Source of the DNA: Cladosporium sp. IMV 00045
Taxonomy: Eukaryota > Ascomycota > Dothideomycetes > Cladosporiales > Cladosporiaceae
DNA: 25,587 bases
Assembly (NCBI GenBank): GCA_001931905.2
Contig: MSJI02000274.1
Location: forward strand, 1-25,587
Direction: 5' to 3'
Shown here piece by piece: positions 9,535-19,185 of the stretch. Every line of letters begins with the position of its first letter. The first letter of the stretch is position 1. The position numbers and the translations under genes were made by a program. The notes under the pieces are model-generated. The model saw only the letters and a list, made by a program, of their open reading frames with translations, made no database searches and was not told the origin of the DNA.

Positions 9535-9718
9535 GGTGAGTCTAGGTCGTGAATACGAGATTGAGAATCATACTGACCGCATCGAAGTATGTGATTCACC
9601 CCATTCAAAACTATATAGGAGAGCAGGGGAGATCTCCCTTGTCAGCTCGACCGGCGATTCCATCGGCTCCGTCAAGCATTCTGCAGAAGGACGATGCCGA
9701 TTCATTAACATCAATTAG
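9535..9718 (+). other. Stwintron 1 (twin intron, type D1,2) in WSC domain 1
   Basis: The internal intron 9536-9587 (52 nt) has GTGAGT, TACTGAC and GAAG. Its removal joins G9535 to TATGTGAT, creating the donor GTATGT for the outer intron, whose acceptor is ATCAATTAG at 9718. Outer length after the first step is 132 nt. Only the two-step product joins CAQY directly to CQGYNFFGVEYGSE in phase 0 with canonical WSC Cys spacing. Confidence 0.8.
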
Positions 9719-10355
9719 TGCCAAGGATACAACTTCTTTGGGGTTGAGTATGGATCAGAATGTCAGAACACCTTTGACCATTGGCATTGATCGTACGCCA
9801 GTGAGCTAAACTAGTTCCAGGCTACTGCGGCAACGTCTTGAATGGCAACTCTCGCCAAGTCAACACGGAATCTGCTTTGACTTGCTTTGATCCCAAATAC
9901 GCCTGCAACGGCGATGAAACGGAGCTATGCGGCGGTTTTGGAACCTTCGGTTTCGTGTGTATAGTCTTGTATTTCTACTCCGACAGGATTCAGCTGACGA
10001 TGTGTTCACACAGTATGCCAAAGCAGGCCAAACCACCACCGCGTACGATCCCTATCCGACGGGCTTTCAATACATCATTGACTCGTTCATCGCGCCCAAA
10101 TACGGAGACTACATCTACATCGGATGCTACGGCGACAATGTGGATGATAGAGCTCTCAAAGGAAACTTCTCGAACGTTGGGACTGGATCGATCGAGCTTT
10201 GCGCGGGTTTCTGCCAGGGATACACCTTCTTTGGTCTCGAGAATGGAAATGAGTTGGTATCAGGATATTTGGACGGCTTTGAATCAGCTGATTTCTCAAA
10301 GGCTACTGCGGCAATCAAATGGAGGGCGGTGCTGATCAAGTCGACTGCCAAAAAG

Positions 10356-10537
10356 GGTAAGCATACATGCGGATATGATCAATATTTCTTACTGACAAGG
10401 TCGCAGTATGTGATCATACAATGATATCTCACCACGATGTCAAAGTGCACTATGCGTTCAAATTACGTTTTCAAGTGGCTTGAAACGTGTCGCCCACCTT
10501 CCTATACTCTGGGCATATTGACCCGACAATCGTGTAG
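10356..10537 (+). other. Stwintron 2 (twin intron, type D1,2) at the end of WSC domain 2
   Basis: The internal intron 10357-10406 (50 nt) has GTAAGC, TTACTGAC and GCAG. Its removal joins G10356 to TATGTGAT, forming GTATGT. The outer acceptor is GTGTAG at 10537 with TATTGAC upstream. Outer length is again 132 nt. The product reads DCQK-D-CYSCCADDITERCGG in phase 1. Treating 10407-10537 as an exon fails because TGA follows at once in frame. Confidence 0.8.
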
Positions 10538-11227
10538 ACTGCTATTCCTGCTGCGCCGACGACATCACGGAACGATGCGGAGGCTACTTCCGACTGAGCA
10601 TGTATCAGATCAACGGAACTAGATACAGTCCTCGACCGCAGCAGTCGGCATGCACTTACAACGGTGTTGCTCGTGAACCGCTTACGAAAATCTCCACTAC
10701 CGACTCAAGTGGCAGCGTGACTGAGTACACTAGCACTGGTCCTACTTATTACGGTCCTATCACGACGGGCACAACCATATATCCTGTCACTACCACAGAT
10801 TCTGCTGGTTTGACCACGAGGTATCCAACAACTCAACCTCTCTGCGAGGGCGGCAATTGCGAAGCAAACCAGCACACGCCTGGCGGTTCGATAAGCACAA
10901 CACATATGCCGAGTTATGCGACACCTTTGGCCACCCCATTGATTGTCAGCGACTGCACTCGGCAAGGCTGCTTTGATGATGTTGGCCGGTGGAGCACTAG
11001 CAACAGCGAACCCAGAACTGGATCGCAACGATATGAGCATTGAGCTTTGCGTTTCGATCTGCCTGGGCAAAGGTTTCGCTTACGCCGGTTTGAAGTATGG
11101 CTCGGAATGTTACTGCGATAGCATGATCCATCCTCCTCATCAGCAGGCTTACAGAAATACCTCGACGGAGGACATCTTGATCACCTGCGACAACCCTGAG
11201 TTTGCCTGCAGCGGGAACAAGGCCTAG

Positions 11228-13186
11228 ATGTGTGGTGGCTTCGCTGCGATTGGGATCTATTACTGTCCTGCTAATGCAGCCACGACGACATTCGCAACGT
11301 AAGTTCCTTATTTGCGTTCGATAGAAATCTCTGGCATATTACCAGGAAGATAGTAACTTGCCTCAGAATCACCACAAGCACCAGCAGCAGCGGCTCTTCG
11401 GCAACTCCCAGCTCATCGCAGACAGGCTGTGCTGACCTGAGAACAATGGGCCTATACGATGGGGCGACCTTTACATCAGGCGAGCCTTACACCGTCTACT
11501 GTGATGTGATCCCCGACTCTCCCGCATATGCGGCCAATACCAGCGACTCCGCAATCAACTGCGTGCCAGATTGCAATGCCAACCCGCAATGTGCAGCTGT
11601 ATACTTTGTCGACGGCTATTGTTACTTCTATTATGCGCCTATCACTTACAAGCCTTCGGACGGAGGATACATTGTTGTCAGAGTCGATGAGCCACCTCCG
11701 TATTATCCGGACTCTACCACTACTACCACGTGAGTAAGTTATTTTTCGAAGATGGATGCATACTGATCGCATTGAAGGACAACAACTTCTTCGGAGAGTG
11801 AGACTTCCAGCAGCTCTAGTGCACCGGAGACTACAACTACGACCACGTATGTTGAACATATTTGTGAGGTTGGAGATATGCTGACTAGATCAAAGGACCA
11901 CTACGACTTCAAGCTCGGAGAGTTCTACGTCGAGTAGTAGCGAGCTACCCACGACTACAACGACTACAACGTGAGTTGAGGCATTTGAGAGCATCACATG
12001 AAGAGACATATTTGACGCATAATAGTACCACGACTTCTTCGAGCACTGAGACCTCTAGCTCCAGCAGCGAAATTGTGCCACCAACGACAACGTAAGGCAG
12101 CTGTGTTGCTCTATTTGGGCGAAGACTCCATGCTAATCATCTTCGAACAGAACAACAACAACATCGACTACCACTACGACGACGTATGCTCATCAATCAG
12201 CCCGTCCTATCGGTTATTGCTGACGCATTCGCAGAACCATGACGACCTCGTCTTCATCCTCCAGTTCGCCGGACATTACAACGAGCAGCTCCAGTTCGTC
12301 GAGCAGCAGGGTTTTAATTTCGACTGAGAGTACATCTTCATCACCGAGTATTTCTTCATCGGAGATGAGCTCAACGTCTTCTTCGTCGAGCAGCAGCAGC
12401 AGCAGTAGTTCGATCGAAACACCAAGTCCAACACCATCGAATTCGAGTACTTCTCGCTCCACTTCTAGCTTGGATCTGAGTTCGAGTTCGAGTTCATCTT
12501 CCACATCCTCACCAAGCAGCAGCAGCCCAACGTCAACTTGGAGCTTGTCGTCTTCTTCGGTTCCGTTTACGACGACAACGACAACGACTACCTCTACGCC
12601 GTCTAGCTCGAGCTCGTCTTCATCCTCATCCTCAGCACCATTCACGACAACGACGACGACAAGCAGCTCAAGCTCATCATCTTCATCAATGTCCAGTTCG
12701 ATCATGTCCTCTGCATCCTCCTCCAGCTCCGATTCCAGTCACAGCAGCTCCAGCACCGTCTCAAGTTCAACAACAAGCACACCCCCCTCCACAGCCTCAA
12801 CCTCATCAACATCATCGATATCGCCACCAACCAGTACAGCGCCTACATTCACCACCAGTAGCAGCAATAGTACCGCCTCAAGCAGCAACCCATCCTCAAC
12901 AACAAGCACATCCTCCTTCCCCTCCAGCACCTCATCCCAACCCAGTCCTCCCTCCTCATCCCCACCCCCACCAATAACCATAACAACAACCAAAAACCTG
13001 TGCACCGACTCAACCAGCTGCCACCACACCCAACCCCCCTCCGTCACGACGACCAAGCACGTCTGCAAGCATTCGAGCGGCTGTCACCACGAAAAGGAAA
13101 AAGAATCGATGTCCACGCGCTACGGCTCGATAGAAGGGAGCTACTGTGTGAGGAAGACGGCTGTTGTTCCCGTGCTTGGGTATTAG
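11228..13186 (+). CDS. 3' portion of the WSC gene still open: WSC end, PAN-like domain, Ser/Thr stalk
   Basis: Downstream of the in-frame TAG the original frame is open to TAG at 13184-13186. It passes through exons 11228-11298, 11367-11729, 11778-11846, 11896-11970, 12026-12091, 12151-12183 and 12235-13186. An ATG lies directly after the stop (11228), so a gene finder may call a separate gene here. The part contains CGGFAAIGIYYC, then a Cys-rich PAN/apple-like domain (YTVYCDVIPDS, CVPDCNANPQCAAVYF, GYCYFYY). About 300 residues of Ser/Thr-rich, presumably O-mannosylated stalk follow, ending with two CxxxxxCHH motifs and a basic/acidic tail. I regard it as part of the upstream gene, not as an independent one; without that gene's signal peptide it would not be secreted. 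Confidence 0.5.
11730..12234 (+). repeat. Run of five phase-2 introns separating small Thr/Ser exons
   Basis: Introns 11730-11777, 11847-11895, 11971-12025, 12092-12150 and 12184-12234 (48-59 nt) each follow ...AC and split a Thr codon after its second base. The exons between them are 69, 75, 66 and 33 nt, all divisible by three. The first three run from Thr to Ser-rich and back to Thr; the fourth is mostly Thr. Intron 11299-11366 has the same phase and exon context. Confidence 0.8.
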
Positions 13187-15699
13187 GTTCTGAGCTCTTG
13201 AGTGATTCGCATGGGTTGGAATTGAAAGGGAAGAGGTGCTTGCTTTTGTTTGTATTCTGGAGAAGGAGACATGAGGCACCGGTTTGAGCTTGCGAGTCCT
13301 CTTTCGTGACTGGGTTTGTGATTTTAGACTTGCTTGTCAGCCATGACTGAAGTGAGACAGCCAGTGCAAAATCGATGGCTGATGCTGCAACCTGTTTATT
13401 CGTGGTCGTGAAATCGGATAAGATGATTCGGTGTGCGTGTCTCCTTCTCGACTGACAGATATCCCCCGCTACTTTCCCTCCGTCCAGTTCATGAATGCCT
13501 GATCTTCTCTAACCTTGTCTTAAAGTCAGATTCCCTTTCGAGCTGCGTTTGTTCGAATCGAGTTGATTCACCTCTCAAAATCAGCTGCAGAGAATACATT
13601 GACCAGTCCAATCCCTCACCCGCCATCTAACGAATCAATCTCATCAACCAAACCAACCAACTTCCAACCGTGCAAATAACAATACAGTGCATTCACGCAC
13701 CGCGCCTCGAAACAGCAACCAAACGCCCCTCCACAACCGCAGCGCTGCGATCATCATGCAGGGGCATTTTTATAGCTAGCGTTCCAATCCTGCTCCATAC
13801 GCGCATCTTACAGTAACCATAGAACGGCTAGCGGCTATGTATGTCAGCGATCTCCGTCGAGCGGGAGACGAAACGTCAAGGCTGTGCGTCTTGAAACAGA
13901 CAGGGAGTTGAGAGAGTGAGTGGTAAGGATGGGTTTCATCGTCTAGGATATCTTATAGAGATGGTGATGGTGACTGTGGTTGTTTTGTTGAGGAATCGAT
14001 CATTGTTGACGGAGTTGGAGGCACGGGCTGGGCAGATGGGAGTCATCCCTTCCCGGGTATATTGAGGATCTGTGAGGCACATTGAAAACAGGCGAATGTT
14101 GACCGGCGAAAGAGATGACAAGTGAGATGTCGCGGTGGATTACCTACGATGTTGTTCTTCTTTGCTGTTGCATTCGAGAAGGATGTGTGACATAGTAGTA
14201 CTGAGATACATGCATAGATACATGGCAAGTAGATGCCATGAATACTTCCCAACACACAAGCACACAAGCATCGAAACACTGAGGTACATACATGGCAAGG
14301 CTGACGTGGGAGTGTACCGTAGACGAAACAGATCGACCTTCCGTCTCACCCCGACCACCATTACCTACTGGTCAAACGGAGCGGAAGCAGCTCCTCCTCA
14401 GCATAAGCGCAGCCAGGATACAGCAGCCCTGCCAAAGCGCCACCAGCAAAAATTCTACCCAGCAGCGTGATGTATACAAGAATAACACCTACAGGCGGCA
14501 GAACCGCCGCCGCCGTATCATTGTACACCGTACCGTAAGTAAGGAGCGGCGTTGGTGGAAGGCTTTGCCAGCCCAGCCGCCCGGGGCTGGGTCACGCGCA
14601 GAGCCATGCAGGAGTCAAACAGAGCGAAGCACAAGAAACCCTCGGGCCTAGCCCTATGACCGGCCATCCACATTTGGGCGCAGCTGGTGTAGGGAATTAA
14701 TGCTAACGACGCAAGACAATATGAGGTGAGGTAAGCGAGTAATTTGGCTTGACTCCTGAGGAAAAGGCAAAGACCATCAATCAGGGGGGAGAGAGACTAC
14801 TGCCGGTGCGCGGATTGAATTGATGATGGATGAAGGCGGGGTTGGGGGAGATGGCGTGGACGGATGGGATAGGCGGTGGCGGCTTTTGGTTGATGAATTA
14901 TTGTTTGAGCTCGTGCGCCGGGAGGAGCGGTGTAGGGCACGTGTTTGGTGGTGCCTTTGTACAGAGAACGGCGCGCGGCAAACTGCGCCTGCGCCATGTT
15001 TGAATTCGGTCGGCAAGTGAAGGGGAAGAATAGTACAGACTCGTCATTGTCGGACTGTACCGGTGGACTGTTGTAGTGACTCGCGTGCGTCAGCCAGCGT
15101 CAGGGCACGGCGGCAAGCGCCTACATGCTCTGCACAGGCCTGCAAGGGAGAGCCCTGGAGGAGCAATCAGGAATGGGGATGGCGAGGGAGAGGTGGGTGA
15201 GTGTGTTGGGCGGCGGCAGGGTAGGCGGATGGATCTCAGGCTTCTCAGCAGGACTGGACTATTAACTACTACTGAACTACTGCAGGACTTGTAACTTCGA
15301 CCTGCAAAGCTACGTCGACTCAGGCACTGGAGGCGGGAGTTGTTGGCAGTGGAGGTGGGAGTGAGGGTCTTCACGCAGCCAAGGTGCAGGTTGGCTGGCA
15401 AGGCCTTGCCACAGTAGTGATGCTCTCTCCATAGTGGTATTGTTGTCGCGGTGCGCATGGCAACGCTGTGAGGCAGTGTATTCCTCTTCAAAGGCCTATA
15501 CATCTCTCAATCCTGCGACAGGATGATATCAAGAGTCTCAGGCCGGGCGGTTGTACCATGGGAGCAAGCCGTAGACGGAGGCGCGGGTGTTACCTTGTCG
15601 CCTGTGGCTATCTTGGGGTAAGTTCTCGAATGATGGATCGGCAGAAGTCGCTTAACCGCTCTCGATCAAGTGGCGAGGCTAAGGGGGTGGTGGCTGCGC
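13187..15699. other. Intergenic region downstream of the WSC gene
   Basis: About 2.5 kb with no supportable gene. Frames of 60-137 codons on both strands overlap one another and have no domain. Around 14205-14300 there is a loose duplication around CATGGCAAG. The right half becomes GC-rich and is probably upstream regulatory DNA for the gene at 16265. Confidence 0.45.
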
Positions 15700-16264
15700 A
15701 TCTGATAGGCCGACGATGCTCTCCCATGCTCCACCCCAAGCTGCTTCGCCATCTGCCGCACCTGCCGCCCTCCCACACTCTTTGCTGCTGCTGCTGCTGC
15801 TGTGCTGCTTGTGTGTCTCTCGTCTCGTTTGGCTTCTCTCGTCTACTCCTTCTGCCTCCCATTCCCTGCTTTTTCTATTCCCGCTCTATACCTCTTGTCA
15901 GACTCTCCGAAGCATCTCATCGCTTTCTCAACACCAACCTTCCATTATACATACGACTACATTTGTTCGTCTTAAAAGACAAACAACAACAAACCCCTTC
16001 GCCTCGCCCAAATCCGGTCAAGTCGCCACCCACATTTCTCGGCACTATCCGCTAGCCACCCTTTGTTGTTGGCTCTAATTTCCGCCCGTCTTCAGCTGCC
16101 TCCTCTCCCACACAACACACAGACCGCCCACACACATCGCACAATCGCAGCACCTCCTCTATCATCATCATCACCACCATCATCACCACCATTCATCATC
16201 ACCACATCGACACATCTATTATTACCACCATTTCAACTTCAACAAAGAAATAATATTCGCCACA
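15700..16264 (+). promoter_or_regulatory. Promoter and pyrimidine-rich 5' leader of the 16265 gene
   Basis: A (CTG)6 run at about 15784-15801 is followed by nearly 450 bases of C/T-rich sequence. It changes to CAT/CAC-rich sequence (about 16160-16235) and ends CGCCACAATGTCT. Pyrimidine-rich tracts just upstream of the start region are typical of well-expressed filamentous-fungal genes. The transcription start is not determinable. Confidence 0.5.
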
Positions 16265-16905
16265 ATGTCTAACCAATACCACTACGGTGTCCCTCACTAC
16301 CCTTCCATCCCGTCGCATGCGCCGCACAGCTCCCACGGCCACCACGGTCGCAGTCGCAGAGGCCCCAGAATCTCCTCCCAGAATGCGCACAGGCAGTTCA
16401 AGACTCAGCGCAACGTCAAGGAGATCGTTCCCGAGCCTCCAGCATACTCCGAGTACCTGCAGCGCATGGAAGCGGCCAAGAGTTTCGAGTTTGACGACGA
16501 CGAGCTCTTCTGCCCCTTCCACCTCTTGACTGAGGACGATGTATGTTCACTCTCCATGTCATCACCATATACCTGCGCACCGACTGACTCTCCATTCAGC
16601 TGCAATCCATCCACTCTTCGTCCGCTTCCGACCGTGGCTCCCTCTCCTCGGGCTCCCCGGAGAGCTCCCCGCTTCAGCAGCAGGTTCAACCTACTCCTCA
16701 ATTCCTCCTCTCGACTGCCCCTACCACCTTCAACCCTGCGCCCACTGGCTACCAGCACAGCATGAAGCTGCACCAGCCCATGGCCCAGCGTACTCGCAAT
16801 GCCATCCCCATCGTCGACCCGTCGACCCGCTCCGCCGCGAGCCCGCCTCTTAGCATCTCACCCGCCCGCCAGATGCAGCACCAGCACATGCAGCGCCGCT
16901 GGTAA
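16265..16905 (+). CDS. Conserved-looking fungal protein of unknown function, 193 residues, two exons
   Basis: Join of 16265-16540 and 16600-16905. The 59-nt phase-0 intron is GTATGT...ACTGACTC...TTCAG. The product has a His/Ser/Pro-rich N-terminus, a basic patch GRSRRGPRISSQNAHRQFKT, then EYLQRMEAAKSFEFDDDELF and CPFHLLTEDD. A phospho-site-like segment SSSASDRGSLSSGSPESSP follows. The C-terminus is strikingly ordered: MKLHQPMAQRTRNAIPIVDP, SPPLSISPARQ, and terminal RRW. That C-terminal block and the FDLDDD-like acidic block resemble a protein I associate with many filamentous ascomycetes, with no function known to me. No signal peptide or membrane segment. Long 5' and apparently long 3' untranslated regions suggest post-transcriptional control (inference). 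Confidence 0.85.
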
Positions 16906-17146
16906 ATCCAGCGCGCGGTGTCTGTGATGCTCTGCTGATGCGTCTTGGCGTTGTCGGTTCGGCGAGGTGCTCTTCACATCCGCTTGGTCTCGTCCTTTCC
17001 TTGGGTCCAAGCGGGTGCCTCTCCTTGGAAAAGCTCTTTTTTGCTTTGTACAAAACCCATCATGAAACACGACTCCTAACCTTCTTGATACCCGGAATCT
17101 TCGGCTTCACAGTACCCCTTTTGGGACGACGGCGTTCACCTAGCAT

Positions 17147-17173
17147 CAGCAGCAGCAGCAGCAGCAGCAGCAG
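17147..17173 (+). repeat. (CAG)9 microsatellite
   Basis: Nine uninterrupted CAG units, about 240 bases after the stop of the 16265 gene, probably in its 3' UTR. Confidence 0.9.
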
Positions 17174-17810
17174 CAATAGCACGCATCACGATATCCTGCT
17201 TTTCTTGCGAGCGAGCATTTTTTTACGGCAAACAAAAATCATTTTCAGCGGAAAGTGTACATGATCTTGCGGCTAGCATATCTGGAATCTTTTCTCATAT
17301 TTCTCTGCGCATCGCGCATGGAGTTTGGATTTGAAATCACACGATCTTTTCTCGGATCAGCAACAACACTAACAACACGGCGGCGAAATTCTTCTTCACG
17401 GCATCAACCACCACAAAAGAAGGTTTCTTCTTTCATTTGGCGAAACAAATCCACCTCTCACGAAGCGCGACACGAAATCTTGGAGCAAAGCCTTTGGCAC
17501 GGTCTTTTATTAGGGTGTTATCTGTAACTTGCTTGCGCGGGTCGGGGGGTTGTGCTTTTTCGAATACAGCGAAAAGAGGTGTTATATCCCCTTCTTTTGT
17601 CCCCACGCTTCTTTCGCTGGGATGGCTGAGCGTGCACTTTGGCTTTTTTTGTTCTTCTTGTTTTGTTTTCTTCTTTCTCGTTATATCTGTCTTGACTGCA
17701 ATTGGAAGTCGACAGTGGTGTTCTTTGCTAAGGAAATGGATGGGAGGGGGTCTTTTTCGGGGAACGGGATGAATATGGTCATTTTCTGGTCGATACCACT
17801 TTTGCTTCTA

Positions 17811-17831
17811 TTCTTCTTCTTCTTCTTCTTC
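17811..17831 (+). repeat. (TTC)7 microsatellite
   Basis: Seven uninterrupted TTC units in a T-rich non-coding stretch. Confidence 0.9.
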
Positions 17832-17946
17832 CTGCTAGACTCGCCTTTGGGCGCAATGTCTTTTGGTTATACAGAGAAAAAACGAGTCTTCTTCTTCCTC
17901 CATTATCCAATTTCGCATGTTTTGCATTTCCGTCTGTCTTTTTCAT

Positions 17947-17966
17947 GGGATGGGATGGGATGGGAT
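17947..17966 (+). repeat. (GGGAT)4 tandem repeat
   Basis: Four perfect GGGAT units followed by GTGGG, in a non-coding stretch. Confidence 0.9.
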
Positions 17967-18446
17967 GTGGGTCGGTTCGTGGTTTGGGAGGCAATCAATA
18001 TACGAGTACCGTGTGAGAATGGGAAGAATTCTCCTTTTTCGCTTTCGTGCTTCGTTTCTAGGTCTGTACTACTCTTGTATGGGAAACTAGCATGATCTTT
18101 CTTTGGGAATATGACATCTCGCTCGCTTCTTTCAAGGTGTCGGAGAATGGGCCTCTCCTGTTTCCCTTGGAACCACTCAACAGACGGACATCTCACTTGT
18201 TGTATGAGAAACTCTCAGCGGTGAACGGAACTCTCATTCAAGCCTCTTGGTTGTGATATTGGCTGGGCGATTCTGCACGCAAATGTGAGATCCGGAAGAT
18301 TTGAGGAATGGGACATATTCTTAAATAATACCCGTATGAGAATTTTACCTAGGTACCTTACTTCTTGTGCCAGACGACGGGATTCAGGTCTCTCCTGCTG
18401 CTCTGTTCTTGGAATGGGGCTCTCTGGTGAGGATTGTTTGATAATA

Positions 18447-18456
18447 GTCACGTGAC
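18447..18456. promoter_or_regulatory. Perfect GTCACGTGAC E-box palindrome
   Basis: A ten-base perfect palindrome centred on CACGTG, the core bound by fungal bHLH factors of the Cbf1/Pho4 type. A second CACGTG core lies near 18560. It lies about 0.7 kb before the 19186 gene. Function is inferred only. Confidence 0.4.
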
Positions 18457-19185
18457 CGTCCAAGGTATGTTTGGACCAATCGCACGTAAGCGGAGTTGTC
18501 TGACGTCGCGGGCTGGGCTGGGGTTGATGGCTGGTACCGGTCTCCTTCGCTTCCTCAGTCACGTGTACCTTGTTCAGATGTGAGCTGAAAGCAAAGGGTT
18601 GGGAAGAGAGAGTACGAGCTTCTGATTATTGTGCCTGCTGAATATCGTTTGCGCCCATGGTCACTGCGTTAAAAGGGAGGGAGTTCATGGTGATGAGGCG
18701 TCGGAATCAACTCCCACCAACTATGACGTCGTTGGTCTCTTCTTTCTTCTCGCTCCAGAGACGAAACCGACGATCCCTTGTGTCCGTCGGCGGTAAGGTC
18801 TCCGTGAGGAAGAGAGGATTGTTTTGTTCATGGTGATGAGGTTGTTACACTGGAATAGCAGGTGGACATCGTAATCGCCCGTGAGCCACCAGCCTTCAAA
18901 TGTTGTTATACATGTAGCCTCTTCCAAGTCTCCCCGTCTCCCTCTTCCAAATCATCATCATCGTCACTAAAACCAACCAAGCTCCACCCCAAAGCCTCGG
19001 CAAACCACGAGATCCCATTGCTCTGTACCTTAGCTAGTCCTAGCCCATCATCATTCTCGAAAACCCACGCGCGTTCAAGCTCTCCCTTGTTTTTCCTCTT
19101 CCCATCTTCAGTCCTTTCACAATCAATCTACTTGTTCTCAAACCATCGAATTCCCCATACACCTGAGAGCTTCTATCCACCCACC

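Larger units (their letters stand above)
9168..13186 (+). pseudogene. Secreted multi-WSC / PAN-like / Ser-Thr stalk protein gene, apparently disabled
   Basis: ATG at 9168 (CACAATGGC) begins a signal peptide (residues 1-23) followed by a Kex2-like KR at 43-44. Inferred exons: 9168-9351, 9422-9534, 9719-9761, 9821-9954, 10014-10254, 10302-10355, 10538-11298, 11367-11729, 11778-11846, 11896-11970, 12026-12091, 12151-12183, 12235-13186. Three WSC domains (Cys-rich, carbohydrate-binding in the family) are seen. The first has WIGCYRD, GVEYGSECYCG and CGGFGTFGF; the second YIGCYGDN, YCGNQMEGG and ITERCGGYFRL; the third AGLKYGSECYCDS. An apple/PAN-like Cys domain (about 11420-11700) and a long Ser/Thr stalk follow. 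Lesions: two extra bases between GAGT (10254) and the donor at 10257; an extra C near 10987 shifting the third WSC frame; and TAG at 11225-11227 just before MCGGFAAIGIYY. Frames and splice sites elsewhere are intact, so decay is recent or these are sequence errors. There is no transmembrane or GPI signal at the C-terminus. Confidence 0.72.
16906..19185 (+). other. Long 3' flank of the 16265 gene and promoter of the 19186 gene
   Basis: About 2.3 kb without a supportable gene. The first 1.2 kb is T- and TTC-rich with several microsatellites and could be a long 3' UTR. From about 18250 it contains ACCTAGGTACCTTA-like sequence and a perfect E-box palindrome (18447-18456). The last 250 bases are C/A-rich like a leader. 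The 115-codon minus-strand frame at 18215-18562 has no recognisable domain. Confidence 0.5.

Noticed and set aside
9588..9690. Possible middle exon of 28 codons in the first WSC domain (followed by a GTCAAG...TTAG intron)
   Set aside because: The phases fit, but it would insert unrelated residues between two Cys of a compact WSC fold. The parallel case at 10407-10537 cannot be an exon because of an immediate stop. The stwintron reading explains both.
12214..12705. 163-codon minus-strand frame rich in Glu, Asp, Leu and Val
   Set aside because: It is the complement of Ser/Thr-repeat codons of the stalk exon; the composition follows from the repeat and has no domain.
18215..18562. 115-codon minus-strand frame beginning MTEEAKETG
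   Set aside because: No recognisable domain, poor fit to the codon use of neighbours, and located in a promoter-like area with E-boxes.
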